NCBI GenBank assembly: GCA_035277525.1
Contig: DATEKH010000141.1
Span: forward strand, 1-24,569
Reading direction: 5' to 3'
Length of the DNA: 24,569 nt
Source: CAIKMD01 sp035277525
GTDB lineage: Bacteria > Pseudomonadota > Alphaproteobacteria > ATCC43930 > CGMCC-115725
A program made the position numbers and the translations under genes. Below the pieces are notes generated by a model. The model worked only from the letters and a program-made list of their open reading frames with translations. It had not been told where the DNA came from and made no database searches. Shown here in pieces: positions 7,690 to 15,214 of the stretch. The stretch's first letter is position 1. Every line of letters begins with the position of its first letter.

Positions 7690-8442
7690 CTAAGCGAGCA
7701 ATGTCACCTTGCCGCTGGCGAGATCGTAATAGGCGGCGACGATTTTGAGCTTGCCGTCCTTGACCGCGGCCGCAATGACGGGCGAGGAATCGTTCAGGAG
7801 CTTCGCCTGAATTCGCGCATTGGCCTTGATCGTGGCGTCGAGATCGCCATGCGCCGCATCGACCGCCGGGCGGATGCCGCGATAAAGCGCGCTGATCTGC
7901 CCTGGAACCTCCTTGGCCGCGATCGCCGCTTTGACCGCGCCGCAATTGGCATGACCCAGCACCATCAGCACCCGCGTGCCGAGCACCGCGACGCCGTACT
8001 CGATGCTGGCGATGATCTCCGCGGTCGCGAGATTGCCCGCGACGCGGTTGACGAACACGTGGCCGATGCTCTGATCGAAGATGATCTCGACGGGCACGCG
8101 AGAATCGGCGCAAGACAGCACCGAGGCGAAAGGCTCCTGCTTCTCGGCCGTCTTCTGCTTCAGGATGCGCAAATCTTCTTTATAGAAGGTCAGGCGCTGC
8201 GCGGCGAAGCGCCGGTTCCCGTCCATCAGCGCCTTGAGCGCCGCGTCCGGGGTGAGCTTGCTCTGGGCGAAGCTCGGCAGCGGCGCCGCGAGCTCGACGC
8301 CGGCGCTCGCAAAGAGGCCGGCCGCTGCGCCGCCGATGCCGCCGCGCAACATTTCCCGACGGGACAAGCGAAAGCTGTCATCGCCGGAAGCGGATTCTGT
8401 GGAAGGCCGGCGGCCATCGGCCGCCCTATCCCGCGTCACCAT
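7690..8442 (-). CDS. Beta-class carbonic anhydrase with Tat signal
   Basis: A 250-aa protein that should interconvert CO2 and bicarbonate with zinc. The beta-CA ligands and catalytic pair are all seen: Cys111-Ala-Asp113-Ser-Arg115 (SCADSR), and His164 and Cys167 in GHANCGAV. Before the enzyme domain lies a twin-arginine signal: SRREMLRGG (Arg28-Arg29) followed by a Gly/Ala-rich hydrophobic stretch and ending near SFAQ60. This predicts export of the folded enzyme to the periplasm. The n-region before the Arg pair is unusually long (27 residues), but no ATG lies between it and the twin arginines, and the start at 8442 has an ideal GAGGAGGG site. It lies leftward downstream of the DUF3047-like gene with a 136-bp gap, so it may have its own promoter. 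Confidence 0.93.
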   Translation of the reverse strand: MVTRDRAADGRRPSTESASGDDSFRLSRREMLRGGIGGAAAGLFASAGVELAAPLPSFAQSKLTPDAALKALMDGNRRFAAQRLTFYKEDLRILKQKTAEKQEPFASVLSCADSRVPVEIIFDQSIGHVFVNRVAGNLATAEIIASIEYGVAVLGTRVLMVLGHANCGAVKAAIAAKEVPGQISALYRGIRPAVDAAHGDLDATIKANARIQAKLLNDSSPVIAAAVKDGKLKIVAAYYDLASGKVTLLA

Positions 8443-8578
8443 GTCGTCCCTCCTCGCTCCATTGCCAATTCTTCCGGGATCGCGCTCATGCTCCGCCCTT
8501 TCGCCAGCCCTTGCAAGTCGGGCACTTGGGGGATGCTCGCGCCCGCCAAGCGGCGGTCTCGATCAAGCGCTCGCGCGC

Positions 8579-9286
8579 TCACTCCGTAAAATCGATCGTC
8601 TTGATGAAGGATTTGGCGACGCCGGAGCCTCTCGCGTTCGCGGTATCGATCGCGATTCCGATGCCGCTGACGTCGGGGACCTCGGCTTTGCCAAAGACCT
8701 GCTTGAACGTCGCGGCGATTGGGAAGTCGGTCGCAACAGTTGCGCCGAGTGGCGGGCGCGCGACGCAGATGAAGCGGCCGCTGGCATGATGATAGCGTCC
8801 CCTGAACGGCGTGTCGGTCGCTTCGCTCTCGCACAGATAGAGGGCGAGGAAATAGGGGCTGTCGGGAATGAACAGCGATCCGCTCGCATGCCGCTCCCGG
8901 CCGAAGAAGATATAGACCATGGCCGCTTCGGCCCTGACGCCCTTCTCGTAAGACGCGCCCGGAGGAAAGGCGTCGACGCCCCACGCGATCCGCACGTGCG
9001 AAACATCGCGGACATCGATTTCGTTGAGGAGCAAGCCAAAAGCGCGCGATCGGGTCTCGAGCACCAGCGCGCTGGGCGAGGCGGAATAAACCACCTTCCG
9101 CGCATCGCTTGCGTCTTGCTTCGGCACAAAGCCGCTCGCGCCGAGCCAGCTCAAGATGGATCCGCCGGGAAATCCGGAAAAATCGAAGCCGCGTTTCGCG
9201 CCATCCGCCGATCGCGCCGGATGATCCGACGCGATCATCGCCACGAGTGCGAGCGCGCAAATCGCGAGCCAGCGCCTGCCGTGCAT
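8579..9286 (-). CDS. Secreted DUF3047-like protein
   Basis: A 235-aa protein with a Sec signal peptide (MHGRRWLAICALALVAMIAS, likely cleavage after ARSA near residue 27). The mature part resembles the DUF3047 family: an early LVLETRSRAFGLLLNEIDV segment, a central FFGRERHASG segment where the family has a Val-Tyr-Phe-Gly pattern, and a C-terminal VPDVSGIGIAIDTANARGSGVAKSFIKTIDF, which matches the family's closing strand. The family has no settled function. The ATG at 9286 is preceded, on the minus strand, by GGGGGGAGGCACT. It may belong with the carbonic anhydrase downstream, but the gap is 136 bp. Assignment to DUF3047 is from pattern memory and should be tested by a profile search. Confidence 0.75.
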   Translation of the reverse strand: MHGRRWLAICALALVAMIASDHPARSADGAKRGFDFSGFPGGSILSWLGASGFVPKQDASDARKVVYSASPSALVLETRSRAFGLLLNEIDVRDVSHVRIAWGVDAFPPGASYEKGVRAEAAMVYIFFGRERHASGSLFIPDSPYFLALYLCESEATDTPFRGRYHHASGRFICVARPPLGATVATDFPIAATFKQVFGKAEVPDVSGIGIAIDTANARGSGVAKSFIKTIDFTE

Positions 9287-9312
9287 AGTGCCTCCCCCCG
9301 CGCGCGATGGTC

Positions 9313-10716
9313 TCAGCCCGTGTGGAACCAGAAATCCGCCATCACCGTCGCGCCCGGCGCCGGCAGCTTCGGCGTCACGACGCAGGCGAAGGGATGCGGC
9401 GCCTTGCCGTACCGCCCTGCCCAGGCGAGAGCCACGCCCGGAAATTCGCGAATGTCGCTCACCCAGTAATCGATGCGAACGACGTTGCGCATGCTCGTGC
9501 CGGCCGCCTTAGCGATCGCTTCGGCGTGGTCGTAGATCGTGTCCGCCTGGAGCTGAGCGCGCAGGCAGAGCCCTTGGAAATCATCGCCCTGCGCCAAGCC
9601 CGCGACGCGCCCGTCGCGTCCGATCGGCAAGAGGCCCGGGCCAAACACGAATTCGCCGGCGCGGACCGCCGGTGAATAGGACGCCATCTCCGGAATGTCG
9701 GCGCGCACGATCTCCTTTTTGCGCCGCGCGCCGTCCTTCAAGAGGATGTAATTGATCTCGACCATCATCTCGAGCGAGGCGAAACCCTTCGCCGGCGTCA
9801 CGGTCAGCGCGGCGGGCGAGGCGCCGACGCGCTCGTTCCAGACATCGAGGAAGTCCGGGAAGTTCTCCTCGCCGGCGATGTGGACTTGCACCTTGAGACA
9901 ATTGGCAAAGCTCGTCCCGGCCGCCTTCAGGATCGCCTCGACCCGCTTCAATGCGGATTCTGTCTGGCGCCGGATCGGCAAGACCGATCCCCAGCGATGG
10001 TGCGGCCCTTCCGGCTTGTCGGTGTCGAGTACGTCCTTCTCGTTGGGACCGGTTCCCGCCGCGAACACGAACTCGTTCGCCGTCACCGCCGGCGCATAGC
10101 CGGAGAAGGGCGAGATGTTGGAGCCTTCGGGATAAACGCCTTTGATCTCCCATTGCGGGTCGGGCATCACCGCCAGGAGCGAGGTCGTGATGTTGCTCCT
10201 GGCGCCGAACAGACGGTCGGTGATGATCGAGGTGCTGGGCGGCACATATTTGCCGAAGGCGGCGAAGCGCGCGAGGTGATAGGCGCGGACCGCGTCGGCC
10301 TGCGTGTAATACTGGTCGAGGCGCACGCTGTGCGCGAGATCGGTGCCGAAAGATTTGAGCGTCTCTCCCATGCGCGCGAACAGGTAGTCGGCCTCGCGCC
10401 GCAATCCGGGCTTGCCGTATTCGGGAAAGCCGGCGGAGCCCTCGACCGCGGGCACATATCCGGCCGCGAAATCATAGCCCTCGTGCCCGTTGAGGAACAC
10501 GAACGGCCCGGCCTTCACCGCGTAAGCATAGTTGGTGGAGCTGCCGACCATGTGCTCGGCCGTGCGCATCGCGATCCCGCGCGCCGAGGCGGCTTGCTCC
10601 GACGCAGGCTGGGCCGCGGCGACGCGCGGCGCCAAAGCCGACGCGACGCCGGCCAAGGCTGCGCCGCCCAGGAAGTCCCGTCGTTTCAGACGCGACTGTG
10701 GCTTTTGATCCTGCAT
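9313..10716 (-). CDS. Tat-exported protein with three RidA/YjgF-like domains
   Basis: A 467-aa protein. The start at 10716 (MQDQKPQSRLKRRDFLGG) has a GGGAGGGGACC ribosome site. Upstream in-frame codons are antisense to the FAD monooxygenase and are rejected. Residues 9-36 form a twin-arginine signal (LKRRDFLGG, Arg12-Arg13, ending APRVAAAQ). The rest splits into three RidA-like repeats: about 50-205 (VFLNGHEGYDF ... TTSLLAVMPD), about 210-335 (VFAAGTGPNEK ... MMVEINYILL) and about 345-467 (FVFGPGLLPIG ... MADFWFHTG). RidA enzymes hydrolyse reactive enamine/imine intermediates and are normally single-domain trimers in the cytoplasm. Here a pseudo-trimer may be built from one chain in the periplasm. 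The catalytic Arg of RidA is not obvious in each repeat, so deaminase activity is inference. It diverges from the FAD monooxygenase across 165 bp. Confidence 0.88.
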   Translation of the reverse strand: MQDQKPQSRLKRRDFLGGAALAGVASALAPRVAAAQPASEQAASARGIAMRTAEHMVGSSTNYAYAVKAGPFVFLNGHEGYDFAAGYVPAVEGSAGFPEYGKPGLRREADYLFARMGETLKSFGTDLAHSVRLDQYYTQADAVRAYHLARFAAFGKYVPPSTSIITDRLFGARSNITTSLLAVMPDPQWEIKGVYPEGSNISPFSGYAPAVTANEFVFAAGTGPNEKDVLDTDKPEGPHHRWGSVLPIRRQTESALKRVEAILKAAGTSFANCLKVQVHIAGEENFPDFLDVWNERVGASPAALTVTPAKGFASLEMMVEINYILLKDGARRKKEIVRADIPEMASYSPAVRAGEFVFGPGLLPIGRDGRVAGLAQGDDFQGLCLRAQLQADTIYDHAEAIAKAAGTSMRNVVRIDYWVSDIREFPGVALAWAGRYGKAPHPFACVVTPKLPAPGATVMADFWFHTG

Positions 10717-10735
10717 GATGGTCCCCTCCCTCGAC

Positions 10736-10759
10736 CTCCGGGCCGCAGCAAACCCGGAG
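10736..10759. promoter_or_regulatory. Inverted repeat in divergent promoter region
   Basis: CTCCGGG (10736-10742) and CCCGGAG (10753-10759) are perfect inverted repeats ten bases apart, inside the 165-bp gap between the leftward triple-RidA gene and the rightward FAD monooxygenase gene. This spacing would suit a dimeric repressor or activator, but in DNA this GC-rich a 7-bp repeat can arise by chance. No regulator gene is adjacent. Confidence 0.25.
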
Positions 10760-10881
10760 CATGGACGCCATTCTCGGCCTTTCCGCGCTTCATCGCAACG
10801 AGCGAGGCCGGCGCCGCCGACACGCGGCGCGTCGACGACGCGCGCTTGCACGCGGATTCCGGGACCTGTAACGATATCGGC

Positions 10882-12093
10882 ATGCCGCGCACCTGCCCCA
10901 TCGCGATCATCGGCGGCGGCCTCGCCGGCCTCGCCACGACCCAGGCGCTCGCCGCCTTCGGCCTGGAGGCGGAAATCTTCGAGCGGGCATCGAGCCTCGG
11001 CGAGATCGGCGCCGGCATCAATATCAGCCCGCAGGCGGTGAAGGCGCTGGCGGCGATCGGGCTCGGCGAGCGGCTGGCGGCAGTCGCGAACGTGCTTCCG
11101 GGCTTTATCTCGCGCGACATGCACACCGGCGAGCAGCTCGAATCCTACGACCGCAGCGTCGACCGCGTGCGCTACGGCGCGCCGCATCAAACCTTCCACC
11201 GCGCCGATCTCATGCAGGCGCTGGCGAGCGGGCTCGACCCCGATCGGCTGCATCTCGATCACCGCCTCGTTGCGATCGAGGAGCGCGCTTCGGGGGCACT
11301 GCTGACCTTCGCCAATGGCGCGACGCGCGAAGCGGCGATCGTGATCGCCGCGGACGGCATTCACTCCATGGTGCGGCGCACGCTCTATGGCGACGACGAT
11401 CCGAGCTATACCGGCCAGATGGTGTGGCGCGCGCTGCTCAAAGGGAGCGAGGTTCCGTCCTTCGTGCTCGAGCCCCATGGCCGCGTGCAATGGCTCAGCG
11501 GCGGCCGGCATTTCTGGGCCTATTACCTGCGCGGCCGTGAGGTCGTGAACATCGTCACCCAGGAAGACACCGACAAATGGGTCGAAGAAGGGTGGTCGAT
11601 CCCGGGCGACCCCGCCGAAATGCGCTTGAGCTTTCCCAATCCCGAGCCGGGCTTGAAGGCGCTGCTCGAAGTCGTGACCGAATGCTCGAAATGGGGCCTC
11701 TTCACCCGGCCGCTCACCGACAAATGGGGCCGCGGCCGCATCCAGCTCATCGGCGACGCGGCGCACGCCATGCTGCCCAATGCCGGCCAGGGCGCGTGCC
11801 AGGCCTTCGAGGACGCCTATATCCTCGCGCGCTGGCTCGATGCGCGGCGCGACGATCCGGTGGACGCGCTCGCTAATTTCCGCCGCATCCGCATCCCGCG
11901 CGTGCACGGGGTGCAGAAGCGCTCCTTCGCCAATGCGCGCATCAAGCACATGCATGACCGCGCGGCACAGAAGGCGATCCTCGAACAGGACCATCGCACG
12001 GGCCGCGGCAGCGAGATGAGCATGGATTGGATCGTGGGCTACGATGCGGTCGCGGGCTGGAACAAGGAACCGGTCGTACCCGCGATCGCGTGA
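10882..12093 (+). CDS. FAD-dependent monooxygenase (salicylate / 3-hydroxybenzoate hydroxylase type)
   Basis: A 403-aa class A flavoprotein hydroxylase, the family that uses NAD(P)H and O2 to hydroxylate aromatic rings. Seen in order: the dinucleotide-binding GxGxxG (GGGLAGL, residues 11-17), ERASSLGEIGAGINISP, the DG motif (IAADGIHSMVRR, near residue 157) and the GD motif contacting FAD ribityl (IGDAAHAMLPNAGQGACQAFEDA, starting near 290). Length and motifs fit salicylate hydroxylase, 3-hydroxybenzoate 6-hydroxylase and 6-hydroxynicotinate monooxygenase, and the substrate cannot be chosen. The ATG at 10882 fits the protein N-terminus well but has only a weak ribosome site (purine-poor CTGTAACGATATCGGC). 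No ring-cleavage genes are nearby. The divergent exported RidA-like gene may be a partner. Confidence 0.92.
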   Translation: MPRTCPIAIIGGGLAGLATTQALAAFGLEAEIFERASSLGEIGAGINISPQAVKALAAIGLGERLAAVANVLPGFISRDMHTGEQLESYDRSVDRVRYGAPHQTFHRADLMQALASGLDPDRLHLDHRLVAIEERASGALLTFANGATREAAIVIAADGIHSMVRRTLYGDDDPSYTGQMVWRALLKGSEVPSFVLEPHGRVQWLSGGRHFWAYYLRGREVVNIVTQEDTDKWVEEGWSIPGDPAEMRLSFPNPEPGLKALLEVVTECSKWGLFTRPLTDKWGRGRIQLIGDAAHAMLPNAGQGACQAFEDAYILARWLDARRDDPVDALANFRRIRIPRVHGVQKRSFANARIKHMHDRAAQKAILEQDHRTGRGSEMSMDWIVGYDAVAGWNKEPVVPAIA

Positions 12094-12155
12094 TGCGGGT
12101 GCTTGATGACGCGGTGAGGCGGCTTCGCTCGAGCAGACCCCGCGAAGAAGGAATT

Positions 12156-12197
12156 ACCTTCTCCGCCGCGCAGCGCCGCAAAGCGGGCGGAGAGGGT
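12156..12197. terminator. Bidirectional terminator-like hairpin
   Basis: ACCTTCTCCGCC (12156-12167) and GGCGGAGAGGGT (12186-12197) form a 12-bp stem with one wobble-type mismatch around a GC-rich loop holding GCGCAGCGC. It sits in the 150-bp gap between the convergent FAD monooxygenase and binding-protein genes, where a shared terminator is expected. It shares the CTCTCC/GGAGAGG core with the palindromes at 2640-2746 and 3991-4136. Confidence 0.5.
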
Positions 12198-12243
12198 CTA
12201 TAGATTGCGCGGCGCGCTCGATTCTATCTCAACGAGATATGCT

Positions 12244-13422
12244 CTACTCGAGCGGCGCGCCGCCCGGCTTCGCCAGCCAGACGAAGGCTTGTTTCGCCGG
12301 CTCGTAGCGCACGATGATGGCGCTGTCGGGACCGAGCCCGCGCTCCGGATTTTCCTTGAAGTTGTAGAACCCATCGACGCCCGCGAAATTCGTGAGGTTG
12401 GCGATGTAATCGCGGAGCTGCTTCGCCGTGGCGTTGGGGCCCACCGCCTTCAGCGCGTCGACCACGATGAGCCCCGCGTCCCAGCAGGTGGCGACGAGAT
12501 TGTCCGGCTTTTGGCCATGCGCCTTGAGCGCGGCATACATGTCGTGCTGGGCGGCCTCGATCCGCGGATCGAGCTTCCAGATGCCGTCATGCTCGGGGAA
12601 AACCGCCGAGCCCATCACGAGCCCCTTGGGAAGAAAATCCTTCCATTCCTCCATCTGCTGGACGACTTCATTGCCGCTCGTCGGCGAGACGGGTATGTCG
12701 AGGCCGGCCTGAACCATGCCCTTGAAGACGGTAGCCGCGGGCGAACCGGTCACCCCGGCGATGATGGCCTGCGCTCCCGACGCCTTGATGCGCTCGATCT
12801 GCGCCGCGACGCTGATGTCGGTCGGATTGAAATGCTCGCGCGCGACCAGCTTCACGTCCTTGTTCTCGGGAAGCGAGGCGACCAGGTCGGTGGCCTTGTC
12901 ATTCTGCTGTCCGGTCGCGTCGGTGTTGTTGAGCGTCGCGATCTTGGTCCATCCCTTCATGCGGTAATAGCGCATCACCGCCTTGTTCTGGTCGATCGAC
13001 GAGGCGCTCGAGGAGAACACATAGCTCCCGGCTTTCGGGTGATAGGCGGGCGAGAGGCAGTAATCGACCGGGCCCTCCTTCAACAAAGGCGCCATCGCCG
13101 CGCACATCGCAACGAGGCTCGAGCCCAGAATCACCGCCGGCTTTTGCGGAAGAATCTGGCTGGTGAGCTGCACCGCGGTTTGCGGGCTCGATTCATCGTC
13201 GTGAAAAACAAAGCGCAGCGGACGTCCCTGGATGCCGCCGGATTTGTTGACGATCTCGGCGAGGGTTTCGAGGCTGTCGCGGTGTCCCTTGCCGAGAAAA
13301 GCGCCTCCGCCCGTCAAAGGCAGGACGACATGAATATCGTAGGGCTCTGCGGCGGGCGCCGATCCGCTCGCCGCGCAGGCGACGGCAAGGACAAGCGCGA
13401 GCGTCGCGATTGTTCGTTTCAT
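12244..13422 (-). CDS. LivK-type ABC transporter substrate-binding protein
   Basis: A 392-aa periplasmic binding protein of the branched-chain amino acid (LivJ/LivK, Peripla_BP_6) family. A Sec signal peptide (MKRTIATLALVLAVACAASG, cleavage near APAAE) precedes IHVVLPLTGGGAFLGKG, the family's opening strand and glycine loop. Later come AVILGSSLVAMCAAMAPLL, KIATLNNTDATGQQN and the C-terminal GVDGFYNFKENPERG. The ATG at 13422 is chosen because it follows CAGGGGGAGGATCGC and begins the signal peptide, rather than the frame extension to 13464. No permease or ATPase gene is in the window, so it must work with a transporter encoded elsewhere or as an orphan receptor. The ligand is unknown and could be an amino acid or an aromatic acid, given the convergent aromatic hydroxylase (inference). 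Confidence 0.93.
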   Translation of the reverse strand: MKRTIATLALVLAVACAASGSAPAAEPYDIHVVLPLTGGGAFLGKGHRDSLETLAEIVNKSGGIQGRPLRFVFHDDESSPQTAVQLTSQILPQKPAVILGSSLVAMCAAMAPLLKEGPVDYCLSPAYHPKAGSYVFSSSASSIDQNKAVMRYYRMKGWTKIATLNNTDATGQQNDKATDLVASLPENKDVKLVAREHFNPTDISVAAQIERIKASGAQAIIAGVTGSPAATVFKGMVQAGLDIPVSPTSGNEVVQQMEEWKDFLPKGLVMGSAVFPEHDGIWKLDPRIEAAQHDMYAALKAHGQKPDNLVATCWDAGLIVVDALKAVGPNATAKQLRDYIANLTNFAGVDGFYNFKENPERGLGPDSAIIVRYEPAKQAFVWLAKPGGAPLE

Positions 13423-13463
13423 TGCGATCCTCCCCCTGCGAGGTCCACGCGGGCAAAGCGCCA

Positions 13464-13477
13464 TGCTTGACCAAGCA
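13464..13477. promoter_or_regulatory. Palindrome in divergent promoter region
   Basis: TGCTTGACCAAGCA is a perfect inverted repeat (6-bp arms, two central bases). It lies 42 bp upstream of the leftward LivK-type gene in the 220-bp gap it shares with the rightward lectin-like gene. It contains a TTGAC that could also be a sigma-70 -35 hexamer for the rightward gene. Either an operator or a promoter element is possible, and neither is proven. Confidence 0.3.
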
Positions 13478-13642
13478 AGTAATTCTACCGCGCAGTCCGA
13501 ATGTAGCCAACCGGCTCGCCCCGCGCTTGGCGTATCGGGCGGCGGCTTGGATCACGATTTGGTGCAAGCGGCGTGCGCGCGATTGTGCCGCTTGGCGGGT
13601 GGTGACACCATCGCCGACACAACACCATGCGCGGGAAACGTC

Positions 13643-14293
13643 ATGAAAAAGCTCTTCCTTGGTGCCGCTGCCACAATGCTGCTCGCGGTCTCGGGCCACG
13701 CCCAGCAGCAGACGACGCAGCAGAGCGACATGGGTTTCTTCGTCACCAGCGGGATCGGCCGCAGCGCCGGTCTTGGCGGGCTGTCGGGGGCGGACCAGCT
13801 GTGCCAAAGCCTCGCCCAGGCGGTCGGCGCCGGCGCGAAGACCTGGCATGCCTATCTGTCGACCCAAGGCGCCGGCGCGGTGAACGCGCGCGACCGCATC
13901 GGCAAGGGGCCATGGAAGAATTCCAAAGGCGTGGTGATCGCGAGCAATCTCGCCGAGCTGCACGGCAACAACAACCTGACGAAGCAAACCGCGCTGACCG
14001 AGAAAGGCGCGGTGGTCGCGGGCGAAGGCGAGGATCCGGTCACGCATGACGTCTTGACCGGCTCGCAGTCCGACGGAACCGCCTTCGCCGGAAGCGAGGA
14101 CCGCACCTGCGGCAATTGGACGAAGAGCGGCGATGACGGCTCGGCGATGCTCGGGCATTCCGACCGCACCGGGCTGCGCGACGACGCGCCGTCGCATTCC
14201 TGGAACTCGTCGCATCCCTCGCGCGGCTGCTCGGCCGATGGCTTGCGCAGCACCGGCGGCGCCGGCCGGCTCTACTGCTTCGCCGTGCAATAG
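13643..14293 (+). CDS. Secreted lectin-like (DUF1554-like) protein
   Basis: A 216-aa protein with a Sec signal peptide (MKKLFLGAAATMLLAVSGHAQ, cleavage after residue 20). The mature chain has the pattern FFVTSGIGRSAGLGGLSGAD, then LCQSLAQAVGAGAKTWHAYLST, which I associate with the DUF1554 / C-type-lectin-like (endostatin-like) fold. Four Cys in the mature part (LCQS near residue 54, TCGN near 156, RGCSA, LYCF at the end) suggest disulfides. The C-terminal half carries TGSQSDGTAF, DRTCGNWT and SHPSRGC. Related alphaproteobacterial proteins are commonly labelled lectin without biochemical proof. The ATG at 13643 starts a good signal peptide but has only a modest GGGAAACG ribosome site. It is probably an envelope or extracellular protein in a transcription unit of its own. 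Confidence 0.8.
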   Translation: MKKLFLGAAATMLLAVSGHAQQQTTQQSDMGFFVTSGIGRSAGLGGLSGADQLCQSLAQAVGAGAKTWHAYLSTQGAGAVNARDRIGKGPWKNSKGVVIASNLAELHGNNNLTKQTALTEKGAVVAGEGEDPVTHDVLTGSQSDGTAFAGSEDRTCGNWTKSGDDGSAMLGHSDRTGLRDDAPSHSWNSSHPSRGCSADGLRSTGGAGRLYCFAVQ

Positions 14294-14439
14294 CCGGACC
14301 CGCGCAGCTCACCGAGCGCCTAACCTCATCCTTTCGGGCTTGCTCTCATGCTGACGGGGCAGCCGATTTATCTGGACGCCAGATCCCTGCGTGCTTCGCT
14401 AAAATAAGCGCCTTGGCGCAAGCGAAGAGGATGCAGCCG

Positions 14440-14874
14440 ATGGTCAAGAGCTTCGATCACGTGACGATCGTCGTACGCGACCTCGAGAAGGCCAAGGCGT
14501 TCTTCGCGCTGCTCGGATTCGAGGAGACCCTGGTCGCGGTCATCACCGGCAAGGTCATGGAGGATTACATGGGCATCCCCGGGATCGAGGCGGATCACGT
14601 GACCTTGGCGCTCGCGAACGTCACGCCCCGCACCGAGGTGCAGCTGCTGCGCTACCGCCGCCCGGCTCTCCTGCCCGACCCGAGCATCGACCGCCTCGAC
14701 AAGCTCGGCTTCAATCACGTGTGCTTTGCCGTCGATAACCTCGATGCGGCCATCGCCAAGCTCAAAGCGGCCGGCATCGAGCTGCGCAATCGCGTGATGG
14801 ACTTTCACGACCGCAAGCTCGTCTTCCTGCGCGGTCCCGAAGACATCACGGTGGAATTGGCGGAGTGGCATTGA
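14440..14874 (+). CDS. VOC-superfamily (glyoxalase/bleomycin resistance) protein
   Basis: A 144-aa metalloenzyme-type protein with two beta-alpha-beta-beta-beta modules. Residues 1-65 begin VKSFDHVTIVVRDLEKAKAFFALLGF, the classic first module with a possible metal His in FDHVTI. The second module (from about residue 88) holds LGFNHVCFAVDNLDAAIAKLKAAGIEL, with a second candidate ligand in FNHVCF, and closes with KLVFLRGPEDITVELAEWH, where VELAEW supplies the usual Glu ligand. It may be a lactoylglutathione-lyase, epimerase or dioxygenase relative, and the substrate is unknown. The second in-frame ATG (14440) is preferred because GAAGAGG lies nine bases upstream. The ATG at 14431 directly abuts that site and would add three residues. 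Confidence 0.9.
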   Translation: MVKSFDHVTIVVRDLEKAKAFFALLGFEETLVAVITGKVMEDYMGIPGIEADHVTLALANVTPRTEVQLLRYRRPALLPDPSIDRLDKLGFNHVCFAVDNLDAAIAKLKAAGIELRNRVMDFHDRKLVFLRGPEDITVELAEWH

Positions 14875-15214
14875 GGCGATAGCAGTACGTCGCTTCGACA
14901 CCGCGAGATCACCGGCCCGCCTTCGCCTTTTGGACGCCGCGCAGCGTCGAGCGCCGCATGCGCAGCTTGATCTTCGCACGCATCGCGACTATGTTCGGAT
15001 TCATCGGGCTCGAACGCAGTCGCCCGGTATCCAAGGCATCCCGCCCAAGAACTGCATCTCGCCCGCATCGCCGGGCCGAGGGCATTGGCGGATGTTAACG
15101 TCGCACAACCAAGACGCCCGCCCCCGGTCTGGCGTGCCGGTCCGGGGATCGCGGCTGCCTCCCCATCAGATGCTTCGTCATCCAAGCGCGCCTTTCCGGT
15201 TCGGAGAGCAAGCG
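14875..15214. other. 340-bp intergenic region, no gene seen
   Basis: The frame of the downstream permease remains open back to about 14930, but the extra residues are Arg/Pro/His-rich with no domain-like pattern and no ribosome site. The leftward frame here is equally unconvincing. No tRNA-like cloverleaf, strong hairpin or repeat was recognised. It probably carries the promoter of the permease gene. Confidence 0.5.

Noticed and set aside
9880..10881. Rightward open frame upstream of the FAD monooxygenase in the same frame
   Set aside because: It is antisense to the RidA-type gene and shows Arg/Gly-rich shadow composition. The flavoprotein fold begins directly at 10882.
10717..11994. Long leftward open frame continuing the triple-RidA gene upstream to 11994
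   Set aside because: It is antisense to the FAD monooxygenase, whose motifs are complete. The RidA protein has its own ribosome site and Tat signal starting at 10716.
13463..13642. N-terminal extension of the lectin-like protein
   Set aside because: It would bury the Sec signal peptide 60 residues inside the protein; the ATG at 13643 is the sensible start.
14930..15214. N-terminal extension of the TauE/SafE permease
   Set aside because: The extension is low-complexity Arg/Pro/His sequence. The permease's first membrane helix starts right after the ATG at 15215 with a ribosome site.
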